This document shows positions 17,135 to 26,605 of a stretch of 64,000 bases of DNA, piece after piece (positions within the stretch are counted from its first letter, which is position 1; each line of letters begins with the position of its first letter). The notes below the pieces were generated by a model that made no database searches, was not told the origin of the DNA, and was given only the letters and a program-made list of their open reading frames with translations. Location of the stretch: positions 62,001-126,000 of the forward strand of contig NZ_SGXL01000003.1 of NCBI RefSeq assembly GCF_004216955.1, written 5' to 3'. This stretch comes from Fictibacillus sp. BK138. Lineage in GTDB: Bacteria > Bacillota > Bacilli > Bacillales > Fictibacillaceae. The position numbers and the translations under genes are program-made.

Positions 17135-18457
17135 GTGAAAATTAAAAAAGTACTGGGCATGGGTATGTTAACATTAGCTCTCTCTTTTGCATTTCAAACC
17201 GAAACATCCGCAGCTGCTGTGAAAAATCTTGGATTACTTAAATCATTAAAAGTTAATACAAAGACTGATAATGTCAAATTGCTTTGGAGTAATATCGGAA
17301 GTCGTTATGAAGTATTACAAGATGGTGAAAAAATTTATGAAGGATCTCGTAATTCTTTTTCACATAAAATGTTAGATGAAGGAAGTCAATATAATTATGA
17401 ATTGAAAGCATATGATAACAAAAATAATGTTGTAGATGTTGTTGAAATAAAGACCAGTACAATTGCTGATATTTCTAAAATGTCAGAGAAGGAACAAAAG
17501 AACCCCTTTAATTATTCTAAAATTACAAGCATAATTGATAGATCGGAAAATGTCTTAAAGTTAGATTGGCAAGATATTATGAAGGTTAAAACTTATGAAG
17601 TATCAATTAATGGAGAACAAATCACTAATTTAAAAAACAGTGAATTTATAGATTATTCACCAAATCTTTCTGAGGATTCTCAATATAACATTCTTTCTAA
17701 AAGGATGGTCGATGAAAAGCAGAAAGTAGAGATAGATAAGTCTATAGAAAACAATCCATTTATTACGATGAGCGAGAGAGAAAAATATTACTACGAAGAT
17801 TTATCAATGATGTTCAATCTATCTCCAAAGAAAACTGAGAATGAAGTACAAGGTGTAACTAAAAATTGGAGTATAATGTACAAAACTTTTATTCCTTCTC
17901 AATATGTCTATAACCCTATTTATAAACAACCTTATCCTTATTACGGGAATGAATATGCATATTTTAATGGGGATGCAAGATCTTATAGTTCGAGTGATAC
18001 TGATATTAGGTATAAGACAAAGACTGTAACCAATGTGACGGTTTCGGATACTACACGTAGTGTAACATTACCAACAAGAGCAATAGGTATGTCAAAGGGG
18101 TACGATGCGAACTATAACTTAATGGCAGAGGCAAGAGATACTCCAGAAGAAATTTACATTGGTCGGACTGATTACACAACTGCAGGTGCTATTGGTTTTA
18201 CATTATTACATGCTTCCAATAATGTATTAATATGGAGTTCCCCAGATATAGACTATGATTATTCGGGAACTTTTAGACAAAATGGTTCTGTTTATTTACA
18301 TGGTAGTCATGATCAAATGCCAAACCATGAGATGTATATTAAAGGACCAGGTGCAACATATTATAGTACTACAGTTTTTAGACATGATTTAATGGGTGCG
18401 ATGTATTTAGAACCTGCTCATCCACAAAAATATTGGTCTGCTAGTTTCCAATTTTAG
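17135..18457 (+). CDS. Secreted protein with fibronectin type III-like modules
   Basis: 440 residues with a Sec signal peptide (KKVLGMGMLTLALSFAFQTE then TSAAA). Residues ~30-115 and ~125-205 look like FN3 modules (KLLWSNIGSRYEVLQDGEKI; LKLDWQDIMKVKTYEVSING). The C-terminal half (~220-440) is rich in Tyr, Asn and Ser and strand-forming, with no motif I can name. No wall-anchor motif, so it is likely released or loosely wall-bound. It has a near-consensus promoter with the recurrent operator-like site and its own terminator, so it is a single-gene unit. Confidence 0.72.
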   Translation: MKIKKVLGMGMLTLALSFAFQTETSAAAVKNLGLLKSLKVNTKTDNVKLLWSNIGSRYEVLQDGEKIYEGSRNSFSHKMLDEGSQYNYELKAYDNKNNVVDVVEIKTSTIADISKMSEKEQKNPFNYSKITSIIDRSENVLKLDWQDIMKVKTYEVSINGEQITNLKNSEFIDYSPNLSEDSQYNILSKRMVDEKQKVEIDKSIENNPFITMSEREKYYYEDLSMMFNLSPKKTENEVQGVTKNWSIMYKTFIPSQYVYNPIYKQPYPYYGNEYAYFNGDARSYSSSDTDIRYKTKTVTNVTVSDTTRSVTLPTRAIGMSKGYDANYNLMAEARDTPEEIYIGRTDYTTAGAIGFTLLHASNNVLIWSSPDIDYDYSGTFRQNGSVYLHGSHDQMPNHEMYIKGPGATYYSTTVFRHDLMGAMYLEPAHPQKYWSASFQF

Positions 18458-18578
18458 TTTTTCTAGCATTACTACATTGAGTAAATATGGTTTTATCAGG
18501 TAGCCACTCACCTGAGTGGCAAACCATGAATCATGGGATTAAAAGTATCTTAATCAAATGAATTAGACAAACCTGTTA

Positions 18579-18620
18579 GGCTTGAATCTATTCTTGTAAT
18601 GATTCAAGCCTCTTTACTTT
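18579..18620 (+). terminator. Terminator of the secreted protein gene
   Basis: GGCTTGAATC (18579-18588) pairs exactly with GATTCAAGCC (18601-18610), followed by a T-rich tract. Confidence 0.8.
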
Positions 18621-18752
18621 ATTTTAATTGTTTTTAGTCACTACAATAAATAGATTCCTCTAAAGACTGCTTCATATAATAAAAACATTCACCGTTCATG
18701 TTTCATTTAATAGGTGTTTCTGAAATGGAACCGCAAGTTTTTATAGATTCTC

Positions 18753-19742
18753 TTAATCAAATATTTCCTCTCTGTTCTCCAAGATAAAATTAACTTTCAT
18801 TCTCACACGAGGAACCCCGTCTTGTTGATAATAATCTCTCAATACTTTCTCGATCTCATCCTTGTTCGTTCCGAGTACCTTTGGAGAAAATCGTTCAACA
18901 TAATAATCCCCATAACCTTTTACACAGTTCGCCATCGTATCCAATGCGATTAAACTAAAAGGCCTTCCTTTGTAAAGCCAAGATTTCATTCTTTCCCAGG
19001 TCGGAAGACAAACGGCAGCCAACCTTCCCCAGTTATCGTTAAAAGATGTGCAAGTTGACTCGATCCAATCAAGTATTTCGATTGTACGAAAACGGTTCAA
19101 ACAGGTAAAAGCTGCTATTGGGAGTTCCTTTTCATTTACCTGCCTCAGTTTCTCAAATACATGATTTAATCCCTCCTCGGCTGGTAAACTACTGGCCGTT
19201 GCCCTAGAAAGCGGATAAAGATATGTTTCATCATAATTGATCCAAAGTTCTTTTATCCACTCAGAAGCGATAGCACCTAAAACATCAGCTATGATTTCCA
19301 GCATCCGTGATTTTACTTCGTAATTTTCAGTTCCATAAAATCTTGATCTTACAGAATTCAAGATCGATAGGTCAGGATGTTTCTTAAGGCATTTGACCAC
19401 ATCATCCTCGAGAAACCACCTGGTTATAGAAAAGTCTAATAGTGACTCCAAATCATCTTGAACATTTTTTAACGTTGGGGCTTTATCTTTACTACTTACA
19501 TCTATATTTTCTTCAGGTTGACATGCGACTCCGTCTTCTTCATATAAATCATCGTGTAATAAAAATTTGTTTGGAGAATGGATAACAGCAAGGTTGTACC
19601 ATTCTAAGGGTCTTAATGAATATGTAACTAGCCTTTTGTGACAATGATTGCATAATTTGTATGGCTGATCAGGGTCATCAGACGTTTCCACTACATGTAT
19701 CTCTTTTCGCTTACAGGCTTCACACAAATTAATTTTTGTCAT
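18753..19742 (-). CDS. Uncharacterised zinc-ribbon protein with HEAT-like C-terminus
   Basis: 329 residues. The N-terminus carries two cysteine pairs (LCEACKRKE and LCNHCHKRL, residues 6-37), a likely zinc ribbon. After an acidic linker the C-terminal ~230 residues are helical with repeat-like spacing (LESLLDFSITRWFLEDDVVK; LWINYDETYLYPLSRATASS), as in HEAT-repeat scaffolds. Probably cytoplasmic and protein-binding. ATG with AAAAGGAG nine bases upstream. No operon partner. Confidence 0.6.
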   Translation of the reverse strand: MTKINLCEACKRKEIHVVETSDDPDQPYKLCNHCHKRLVTYSLRPLEWYNLAVIHSPNKFLLHDDLYEEDGVACQPEENIDVSSKDKAPTLKNVQDDLESLLDFSITRWFLEDDVVKCLKKHPDLSILNSVRSRFYGTENYEVKSRMLEIIADVLGAIASEWIKELWINYDETYLYPLSRATASSLPAEEGLNHVFEKLRQVNEKELPIAAFTCLNRFRTIEILDWIESTCTSFNDNWGRLAAVCLPTWERMKSWLYKGRPFSLIALDTMANCVKGYGDYYVERFSPKVLGTNKDEIEKVLRDYYQQDGVPRVRMKVNFILENREEIFD

Positions 19743-20001
19743 TGATATTTGCTCCTTTTTAAATCATATAAAATTATGTGTTTAAATTCCTATAGAAATT
19801 TTATCACTTACCGATAAAAATGAATATGCAGTCTACTTTGTCGTTGAGTAAAAAATGCCATCAATGAAATTAGCTACCTAGTAAGTATTATAGTAATTTA
19901 AAAAGACCGAAAAAATTACTGTTAGTGTAGATTTCTTGAAGCGAGTAACATATCTATAAATTCAATCCAAGTGGACGAACTATAACCAAAGGAGGCTTGA
20001 A

Positions 20002-20685
20002 GTGAGAGATATTTTTATTTTCCATCCTTTTTCGATATTAAGAAAAGGATTATATTCATGTATTCAAAATAACTATAAAGACTATGTTATTAACCAATCT
20101 TCATCATTTGAAGATTACAACACAGATCTCATCCAACCAGACGATGTAATCATTATCTATTTACAGTTTATAACAGATGAAACGTTACATAGACTAAATT
20201 ATTTACAAAAAAACAAAGTGAAAATCATCATTTGGATGGACTTTTCAGATGAAACGACTATTAGGTCTCTTTTTCAAAAAGGGTTTTTAGGTTATCTCAT
20301 AAATGATATTGAAGAGGATGAGATATTAAAAGCGATAGAAAACGCTTTTAATGATACCCCTTATCTTCATCCACGGTTGAGCTCGCTTTTATTAAAAGAA
20401 TATCTTTACGAAATTCACAAAGAAGGAAAAGAAGATGTTGTTATACCTATTATTAATCAAGATTTGAATAGGACACTAACTAAACGAGAAAAGGAAGTCC
20501 TGATCTGTTTAACAAAGGGGTATGGAAACAGTAAAATAGCAAAAGAATTGTACCTTACCGAAAATACAGTTAAGAACCATGTAAGTGCAATACTTCATAA
20601 ATTAAAAGTTAAAGATCGAACTGCCGCTGTCGTACTGGCGATAAAAAACGAATGGATACTCTATGATTCTGTTAAAGATAGGTAA
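20002..20685 (+). CDS. LuxR/NarL-type regulator with degenerate receiver domain
   Basis: 227 residues. The C-terminal ~65 residues are a clear LuxR HTH (LTKREKEVLICLTKGYGNSK then IAKELYLTENTVKNHVSAIL). The N-terminal ~120 have receiver-like spacing, but where the phosphoacceptor aspartate should be the sequence reads DDVIIIYLQF with no aspartate at the strand end. No histidine kinase is adjacent. It may act independently of phosphorylation. GTG start with GGAGG six bases upstream (19991-19995). Confidence 0.82.
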   Translation: MRDIFIFHPFSILRKGLYSCIQNNYKDYVINQSSSFEDYNTDLIQPDDVIIIYLQFITDETLHRLNYLQKNKVKIIIWMDFSDETTIRSLFQKGFLGYLINDIEEDEILKAIENAFNDTPYLHPRLSSLLLKEYLYEIHKEGKEDVVIPIINQDLNRTLTKREKEVLICLTKGYGNSKIAKELYLTENTVKNHVSAILHKLKVKDRTAAVVLAIKNEWILYDSVKDR

Positions 20686-20774
20686 TCTATTTTTACTTAG
20701 ATATTCTTCTTCGTAGCTTCGATAATTCTTATATGTATACAATATCATATACATTAAAAACAATAACATTATTA

Positions 20775-20871
20775 GGGGAGAATACGCTCTCCCCTCACCG
20801 CTATAAGCGGTTCACCCCATCGGGGTCAGTGTGTTTATGAACGATTAGTCCCCCCTTCAAAAACACACTGA
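20775..20871. other. Four tandem hairpins, possible structured RNA or single-strand DNA element
   Basis: Four stem-loops abut: GGGGAGA/TCTCCCC (20775-20794), ACCGC/GCGGT (20797-20811), ACCCC/GGGGT (20814-20826) and TCAGTGTGTTT/AAACACACTGA (20826-20836 with 20861-20871). The loop of the last contains CCCCCC, which could pair with the GGGG arms. No reading frame explains the conservation of pairing. Confidence 0.55.
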
Positions 20872-20937
20872 TCATAATACGATTTTGTGTTTAACATCCT
20901 GGATTACATGATAAAGCTTTCTCACATTAGATTTTTC

Positions 20938-20982
20938 AAAAAAAAAAAAAGAGAAAAGAACGAAGTTCGCTCTTTCCTCTTC
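20938..20982 (-). terminator. Terminator of the radC-like gene
   Basis: Minus strand AAAGAGCGA-ACT-TCGTTCTTT hairpin followed by a C/T tract and a run of thirteen T. Confidence 0.7.
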
Positions 20983-20988
20983 GATAGT

Positions 20989-21432
20989 CTATATATGACC
21001 TTTTTCTTTTAAGCTAGTGTATTCAGCTTTCGCATTTACGATTAAATGATCTAGAACTTCGATCCCGATCAATTTACCCGCTTCCACCAACCTCTTTGTG
21101 ACAGAGACATCTTCAAAGGATGGCTGCGTATCCTGACTCGGATGTTGATGATACACGATGATTGATGAAGCATTGTTCAGTATGGCACACTTAAACACCT
21201 CGCGAGGATGCACAACACTCGTGTTCAAAGCTCCAACATGACACCGATGGACCGCAACAACGCGATTTTTCGTATTCAGACACATCACGAAGAACACCTC
21301 ACGATCGTCCTCCCCGATAAACGAAGCAGCAACCTTCGCCCCGTCTTCCGGACTGCGGACGATGTAACGCTCACCACCGTCGATTTCCGAGATCACTTGC
21401 TTGATTCGTTGAATTTCATACACTTTCTTCAT
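20989..21432 (-). CDS. radC: RadC-like JAB domain protein
   Basis: 147 residues comprising the JAMM metalloprotease-like fold: a glutamate in DDREVFFV (~45), YHQHPSQDTQPSFED (94-108) with the HxHP-x9-D metal-binding pattern. It lacks the N-terminal helix-hairpin-helix of chromosomal RadC, as is common for plasmid and ICE copies; the role of RadC is unsettled. ATG at 21432 is preceded by AAAGGAG at 11 bases; the longer reading to 21468 has no site. Near an ArdC-like gene, as on many conjugative elements. Confidence 0.88.
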   Translation of the reverse strand: MKKVYEIQRIKQVISEIDGGERYIVRSPEDGAKVAASFIGEDDREVFFVMCLNTKNRVVAVHRCHVGALNTSVVHPREVFKCAILNNASSIIVYHQHPSQDTQPSFEDVSVTKRLVEAGKLIGIEVLDHLIVNAKAEYTSLKEKGHI

Positions 21433-21841
21433 AGCTTTAACAGCTCCTTTCTTTGTTTGAGGAGCCAAAAATCTTTCTGAAAAGAGTAGTCAAGGGGCTA
21501 GGGAAGTTTGTGTAAGTTTTTTGAGTGCTCTTTCCAAAAAAGTTCACAAAGTTTGCTGGAGGAAAACGGAAGCATCCCTTTACTGCTCTCCTGAAGAAAC
21601 GATTACACTGAAGAGAAACAAAGAGAAGAATAAAATTCCCGACCCACAGAAGCTGATCGGGAGCAACAAATTATGTAACTGAAATTTTAGGTTCTTCTCC
21701 TATGTTCGGAAAGTGTTGAGTATTTTCGGCAAAGTTTCGGTCTTTCAAAAAATAATGAATAAAATACACAAAACCAGAGATGCCTATTTCAAAAAAAGTT
21801 TCAAAGAGATGTTGAACTAAAAAACATCCCGCACAACCACA
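21433..21841. other. Intergenic stretch, nothing recognised
   Basis: About 400 bp between the radC-like gene and the 178-aa gene. No frame with a ribosome site and no strong hairpin was found. Confidence 0.4.
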
Positions 21842-22378
21842 CTAAATCTTAAAATCATATTCAAAATCTTGTTGGAAATCCATTGTAATCAAGCGTTTAA
21901 GAGGGGCAATTTCATAAGCCTCCTGACCAAAATAAACCCCCTTCACTTTTTTATAATGCTTTTTAAAAGAATTAATAAAATCCTTATATAAACTTTTTGA
22001 ATGTTCGTTATCTTTAACTGATGATATTCTTCCCCATATGAAGTAGTCATTTTTATATATTCCACCTTGACTAAAAACAATCGAATCATCATTTGCCGAT
22101 TGGTCGATGAAATATCTTAAACTACCATCTCTTTCTTGTTCTACCGCACGATAATTTAAATTAGTGGACTGGTCAATGACTAAAAAAGCATCATCAAGAC
22201 GATTTCCAGATATATTTATACCTAGATCCTGAAATTCAAATATAGAAGTATATTCAATAAAGTCTATATCTTCAAATGAACCACATCTTATATATTTTAG
22301 TGGACGGTTCTCTTCAAGAGCCATTAGATTAGAAACCAAATCATTTCTTGTTGCAAAAAAATGGTTTTCTTTTGCCAT
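21842..22378 (-). CDS. Uncharacterised 178-aa protein
   Basis: Soluble alpha/beta protein without a signal peptide. It contains alternating strand and helix segments (FIEYTSIFEFQDLGINISGN; SIVFSQGGIYKNDYFIWGRI) but no motif I recognise. ATG start; the ribosome site AGGAG lies a few bases upstream. It sits between RadC- and ArdC-like genes, so it could belong to the plasmid establishment functions or simply be cargo. Confidence 0.6.
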   Translation of the reverse strand: MAKENHFFATRNDLVSNLMALEENRPLKYIRCGSFEDIDFIEYTSIFEFQDLGINISGNRLDDAFLVIDQSTNLNYRAVEQERDGSLRYFIDQSANDDSIVFSQGGIYKNDYFIWGRISSVKDNEHSKSLYKDFINSFKKHYKKVKGVYFGQEAYEIAPLKRLITMDFQQDFEYDFKI

Positions 22379-22629
22379 TTATTATCTCCTCCCTTAAACA
22401 ACACTATGATTAAATATATCCCTTCTTGAACTATTCTGCTCGTTCGTGCAACAGACCTGTTTTATTACTAGCATAAACTCAATAAAAGAAACGAGAATCC
22501 TTCTTAAACGATCCGTTACAATGTTTGAAGACCATCAGCTGTTTCCTCTATTTTTTTTATGATGTATTCAGCAGGCTCGATGCCTGCCAATGAATAAAAA
22601 AACTTTAGTTTTTTTCTCCATGCGAAAAA

Positions 22630-22657
22630 AATCAGCTCCAAATTCTTGGAACTGATT
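22630..22657 (-). terminator. Terminator of the ardC-like gene
   Basis: AATCAG.TCCAA pairs with TTGGA.CTGATT around ATTC, followed on the minus strand by a run of seven T. Confidence 0.75.
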
Positions 22658-22671
22658 GAAACGACTATTTT

Positions 22672-23514
22672 TTATGGATCAATCCTTATCCCGCTCTCTT
22701 TTTCTCCTAAAACGAAGTCTGCCGCTTTCTGAGCCTGTGCTGCAGCCTGTACGACCAATCGATTGTCATCTTTCAACACCTTTATCCAGGAATGAATATA
22801 ACTTGCGCTGTTCTCTATGGTGTTGTGGATGTTTGCCACCCCGCACAACATTGCCGCGCCCATCTCGGCAATGAGTTCCTCCTTCGAATAATTCTCATCT
22901 CCGAATTTCACATGTGGGATGGTTACCCCCCGCCTCGCGAGACGGGATTGATGACCGGTGCTGTGGATCATTTCATGAAAAAGTGTACAATAATATTCTT
23001 CCGGAACCGTAAACTGTTCGAGAGGCGGACAGTTCACCCGGTCTTCACTCGGAATATACATGGGATGCCCTGAAAAAAAAGTAAAAGTTAGTTCCTCTTG
23101 ATACCCTTTAAATATCTCTTCTGCTTTATCGATTGGTTCATGTTCAAGTTCAGTAGTGGTCCGATTGCTCTCTAATCCTTCAACTTGTCCCGCAATATCA
23201 AACACCCGGTAGTATCGAAGATAAGGTATCTTCTCCTCTTCTCCATTCTCGGAATTTTCTTTATCGAGCCATGTCCAAAACACGACGATATGAGATTTTG
23301 CTCCTCTCTTAACCTTTCCGCCTGCTTCTGTAATCTGCTTAAACGTCGCATACTCACCGCTCTGAAGTAAAAAAGCATTGATGCCCCGGTATGGTCTTTG
23401 TGTCTTCCAGTTTACTGCTCCTCCGTTCAACCAATGCCTTTGCCACGGTACTGTCCCTTTTTCAAGCTCTTCGATGATTCTCTCTGTCACCATTTCGTAC
23501 ACACTTTTTCTCAT
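22672..23514 (-). CDS. ArdC-like antirestriction protein (ssDNA-binding plus zincin domain)
   Basis: 281 residues. Residues ~1-115 match the ArdC N-terminal ssDNA-binding domain (VPWQRHWLNGGAVNWKTQRP then YRGINAFLL). Residues ~125-270 form a metallopeptidase-like domain with HEMIHSTGH (180-188) and the downstream EELIAEMGAAML that supplies the third ligand. Such proteins protect incoming plasmid DNA against host restriction during conjugation. The ATG at 23514 has GAGGAGG upstream; the extra 62 residues of the longer frame have no site and are cysteine-rich noise. Confidence 0.88.
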   Translation of the reverse strand: MRKSVYEMVTERIIEELEKGTVPWQRHWLNGGAVNWKTQRPYRGINAFLLQSGEYATFKQITEAGGKVKRGAKSHIVVFWTWLDKENSENGEEEKIPYLRYYRVFDIAGQVEGLESNRTTTELEHEPIDKAEEIFKGYQEELTFTFFSGHPMYIPSEDRVNCPPLEQFTVPEEYYCTLFHEMIHSTGHQSRLARRGVTIPHVKFGDENYSKEELIAEMGAAMLCGVANIHNTIENSASYIHSWIKVLKDDNRLVVQAAAQAQKAADFVLGEKESGIRIDP

Positions 23515-24383
23515 GTGTATCTCCTCCTCAACATCTTTTGTCTTCCGAAGCGATTCCTGTCCCCTAAAGGGGAGGATTTTCGCCCCTTTGACGTGGAGAT
23601 GAGAAAAACGAAGACGGACAGAGGTCAAGGGTCTCTGCACAAAAAATTTTAGAAATGAGCATTGCGAAAAAAATTTTTGTGCCCCTTTACCGCATGGCAA
23701 AGCGGCTTGGCTTACGACAGGTAAGGTTCCGGTGTCCTTCCTGCCGTAAGGTTAGTCCGATTATGGTCGTTTTACGATTCGGAAGACAAAGGGCAGAATA
23801 CAAAAAGGCAGCCACTCGGGCTGCCCTCCACTATAACTGCATTTTTCATTCGGCTCGTTCGGTATGGCGGTTACCTGTAAATGGAACAGGAACCTATCGG
23901 TGTGTAGGTGAAGTATGAACCGTACAGACCGTGGTTATCGATTCATTTAATACCGAAGCGACACGTTAAAGAGTGACAGAAAGAAGCTTTTCTTTTCTGA
24001 TCACTCTGTCGTGCTGCCGCCCAAAATTCTTAAGAATCGAAGAAGAAATATTTTTTGTTAAAAAACAACATAATTTATATATATTACTATTGTTTTCATT
24101 AATAACATATAAAAATACATATATTATATGAATAATGGTGTTATTTTTTTCTCTTCAAAAAGAAACGGGAATTAAATCGCCAGGAAGATCATTGTATACC
24201 CAAATAAACCTGAACTAAAGGCAACAAAATGTGCAGCACTCAACGCTTCATAAACTTTAGGTGCTAATTATTAGACGATGATGTAGGTTGAGTAAGCATA
24301 ACAAAATTGTTTAGAGAAGAGGTATGATCATTTATAAGAAACTTATTTATAATGATTATAGTTGCAACTGCCTACTCAAATTA
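23515..24383. other. Gene-poor, locally GC-rich stretch with a series of hairpins
   Basis: No supported gene in ~870 bp. Between 23.7 and 24.0 kb several hairpins occur: CTTACGACAGG...CCTGCCGTAAG (23711-23750), TCCGA...TCGGA (23756-23783), GGCAGCC/GGCTGCC (23807-23825), GGTTACCTGT/ACAGGAACC (23869-23894) and AGAGTGACAGAAA/TTTCTGATCACTCT (23970-24007). From 24.05 to 24.16 kb the DNA turns very AT-rich. This could be a structured RNA or a single-strand initiation or transfer site. Confidence 0.45.
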
Positions 24384-25484
24384 TTACTCTGTAATACCTG
24401 TTCGAATGAGTTTGAAATCAACTGAGATATCATATTTCATAGCTTTATATTTTTGATGCCATCCCTTTCTTGTTAGGTGCGCGAACCGAACAGAACTTCT
24501 ATAAGTCTCCCCGAATCCAAAAACATCAGAATTACGCTCCTGACAATAGGCAATCACCTTTTGTGTTTCCTGTTTTAACTTAAGACTTATGGCATTTTCT
24601 AATAATTGAATGTTCTTGGGGTTTTTAAGATCGAATTCTCCCTGTAATTCCAACAATCTTCCTTTTACCTTTAAATTCAGATCAAACCGAGGTTGTGTCT
24701 TATCCATAAGTTTTACTTTTTTAGAACTCTTAATGGTATCAATGACTGTTGTTATGTTGTGTTTTTCACCACGTATATCTTTTACTGGGAATGTGAGTTC
24801 TATACTTCCCGCACGGTAATCATCGCGAATTAATTTTACAAAAAAACTTTCTTCGGGTGATAGTTTACCGACCATCTTATCATTTCTCATAACCGCATTG
24901 CCAGATACGATTATTGAATTACCACTTCGTTTGATCAATGGTACAACCGGATCTATTCCTGGGGAGTAATAACTTTGTCGAAAATCCTGTAGTGTCGAGT
25001 TGGGTATCTGTTCCCTCTTAGTCAGCTGCTCGATCATATTGAACAAATGTTGCCCGACATCAGGAATATTTTTATAGTCGTGTTTTAGGATCTCTTCTGT
25101 AGAGCCTTCGACTACTCCGATATTGACAAGGTCACTGATAGAAGGATCCCTAGCCAAAGTATCAACGTAAGGTTTTATCCCTTTTCTAGAAATCTCCTCA
25201 TTGTACAGGGCTACCCTTAACTGCCCTGATAGGAGCTCTTTTGATGTTTTAAGATTAGCGTCTAAACGGCTACCTTTACTTGTTTTCCCCTTACTTGTTA
25301 TAACGTCAATATTCTTTGCGGCTTCGGGGTTGATCTGAAGAACAACTACAGTCGATTTAACCTTTTTGTCATTTTCTAAATCATAACCAACTGTTGTGAT
25401 TAGACCGATTTTTTCTAGGATTTTTTTTTCAGCACAACCACTCAGTAAAATAAGACAAACGAACCATGGTAACCACCTAGTCAC
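24384..25484 (-). CDS. Ger(x)C-family spore germination lipoprotein (C subunit)
   Basis: 366 residues. The N-terminus is a lipoprotein signal (TRWLPWFVCLILLSGC) with the lipidated cysteine at ~17. The body carries Ger(x)C features: IGLITTVGYD, a long central domain with NIGVVEGSTEEIL and a C-terminal helical region. It forms the outer-face subunit of a GerA-type germinant receptor in the spore inner membrane. GTG at 25484 is chosen because AAAGGGG lies upstream; it overlaps the B-subunit stop by eight bases. Confidence 0.93.
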   Translation of the reverse strand: MTRWLPWFVCLILLSGCAEKKILEKIGLITTVGYDLENDKKVKSTVVVLQINPEAAKNIDVITSKGKTSKGSRLDANLKTSKELLSGQLRVALYNEEISRKGIKPYVDTLARDPSISDLVNIGVVEGSTEEILKHDYKNIPDVGQHLFNMIEQLTKREQIPNSTLQDFRQSYYSPGIDPVVPLIKRSGNSIIVSGNAVMRNDKMVGKLSPEESFFVKLIRDDYRAGSIELTFPVKDIRGEKHNITTVIDTIKSSKKVKLMDKTQPRFDLNLKVKGRLLELQGEFDLKNPKNIQLLENAISLKLKQETQKVIAYCQERNSDVFGFGETYRSSVRFAHLTRKGWHQKYKAMKYDISVDFKLIRTGITE

Positions 25485-26592
25485 ATGAACTTGCCCCTTT
25501 GTTAAAAATTTTACGTTTAAACATTGCAAATAGATATAGAATTACGGGATACCCAGCGACTACAAAGAATGCAAACTTAGCAAATATTCCATTTAAAGCG
25601 TCTACCTGGTTACGTGTCACAAAGAGTTGTATACAAATAATTATGAGTATAGATATGCCCCAGATTGCATTCTTACTCTTGATGTTGAAAACACGTTCCA
25701 ATCCCCTGCAAGCTGACCACATATATAGAATTAAGTTCGGCAAAATGATTAACATCCAGTAAGTAATCGCCACATATTCAAATCTTTCGATAAAAGGAAG
25801 TCTAACTACTTTAAACAAGGACAAGGTCGCCCATATTGTTCTTTCCAACTGTTCACCACTAAAATAAACAGTTGCAACTACCATCAGAGACGTATAGATA
25901 AAAGTTGTAAAGACCACCCCTAGTTGAGCGAACTTTTGTACTTTCTTCTTTTCCTTTACAAAAGGATAGATGGTATAAAGGATTTCATAACCCAATACCG
26001 TGAACGTCATATTATAAGCGCCTTTTAACAAACCCTTAATATCCGACTCAAACATTGGTAGCATCTGCTTCCAATTTGCATATTGCAGAGGGTACGCGAT
26101 AAAGATTAGAAGCCATAGTGATAGGGTCACGCTAAAAAAAGCGATTCCTACGATGCTGCGGATTCCTGAACTTATACCGTAAATGACAAGTAACAACATA
26201 GATGAAGATAAGAACCATAAAGGAATTTCCGGAAAGATCCAAGCTTGAATAACTTCTATATAGTTTCGTAATACAACAAAGAAACTCATGAGCAAGTAGA
26301 AGATGTAACTTACATTTAAGAGTTTTCCTATTAAGAGACCAAAAAGGTCATGATGGATTCCGTATATGTCTGTTGAGCTGTACAATTCTAACGTCTTTAC
26401 AATGAAAAAGACGAGTAGGTTTGTCGCAACACCTGATATGAGGACCGAGATCCAGGCATCCTGTTGGGCATCTTGAAAGATAATTCTCTGAAACCCTTGC
26501 ACACCAACACCTAGCTGAGTCGCGTGAACTACAAAGAATATTAAGAATGCGTTGAACAGATAGTTTGATTTTACTCTAATTGCCACCTCCAT
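25477..26592 (-). CDS. GerAB-type spore germination permease (B subunit)
   Basis: 371 residues with about ten membrane segments and the GerAB pattern near the N-terminus (VVHATQLGVGVQGFQRIIFQ). B subunits are APC-superfamily proteins that bind the germinant. The ATG at 26592 has only a weak upstream site; a strong GGAGGTGG lies just inside the frame, so initiation could be unusual (an ATT at codon 5 is the nearest downstream candidate). It is the second gene of the leftward gerA-type operon. Confidence 0.93.
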   Translation of the reverse strand: MEVAIRVKSNYLFNAFLIFFVVHATQLGVGVQGFQRIIFQDAQQDAWISVLISGVATNLLVFFIVKTLELYSSTDIYGIHHDLFGLLIGKLLNVSYIFYLLMSFFVVLRNYIEVIQAWIFPEIPLWFLSSSMLLLVIYGISSGIRSIVGIAFFSVTLSLWLLIFIAYPLQYANWKQMLPMFESDIKGLLKGAYNMTFTVLGYEILYTIYPFVKEKKKVQKFAQLGVVFTTFIYTSLMVVATVYFSGEQLERTIWATLSLFKVVRLPFIERFEYVAITYWMLIILPNLILYMWSACRGLERVFNIKSKNAIWGISILIIICIQLFVTRNQVDALNGIFAKFAFFVVAGYPVILYLFAMFKRKIFNKGASSCD

Positions 26593-26605
26593 TATCTACA
26601 CCATC

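Noticed and set aside
19817-19834. AAAATGAATATGCAGTCT as an eighth operator-like site
   Set aside because: The right half-site is GTCT rather than TTT-ending and no -10 box adjoins it on either strand.
23655-23918. 87-codon plus-strand frame with a Cys pair
   Set aside because: It runs through the hairpin cluster, has no ribosome site and no coherent protein pattern.
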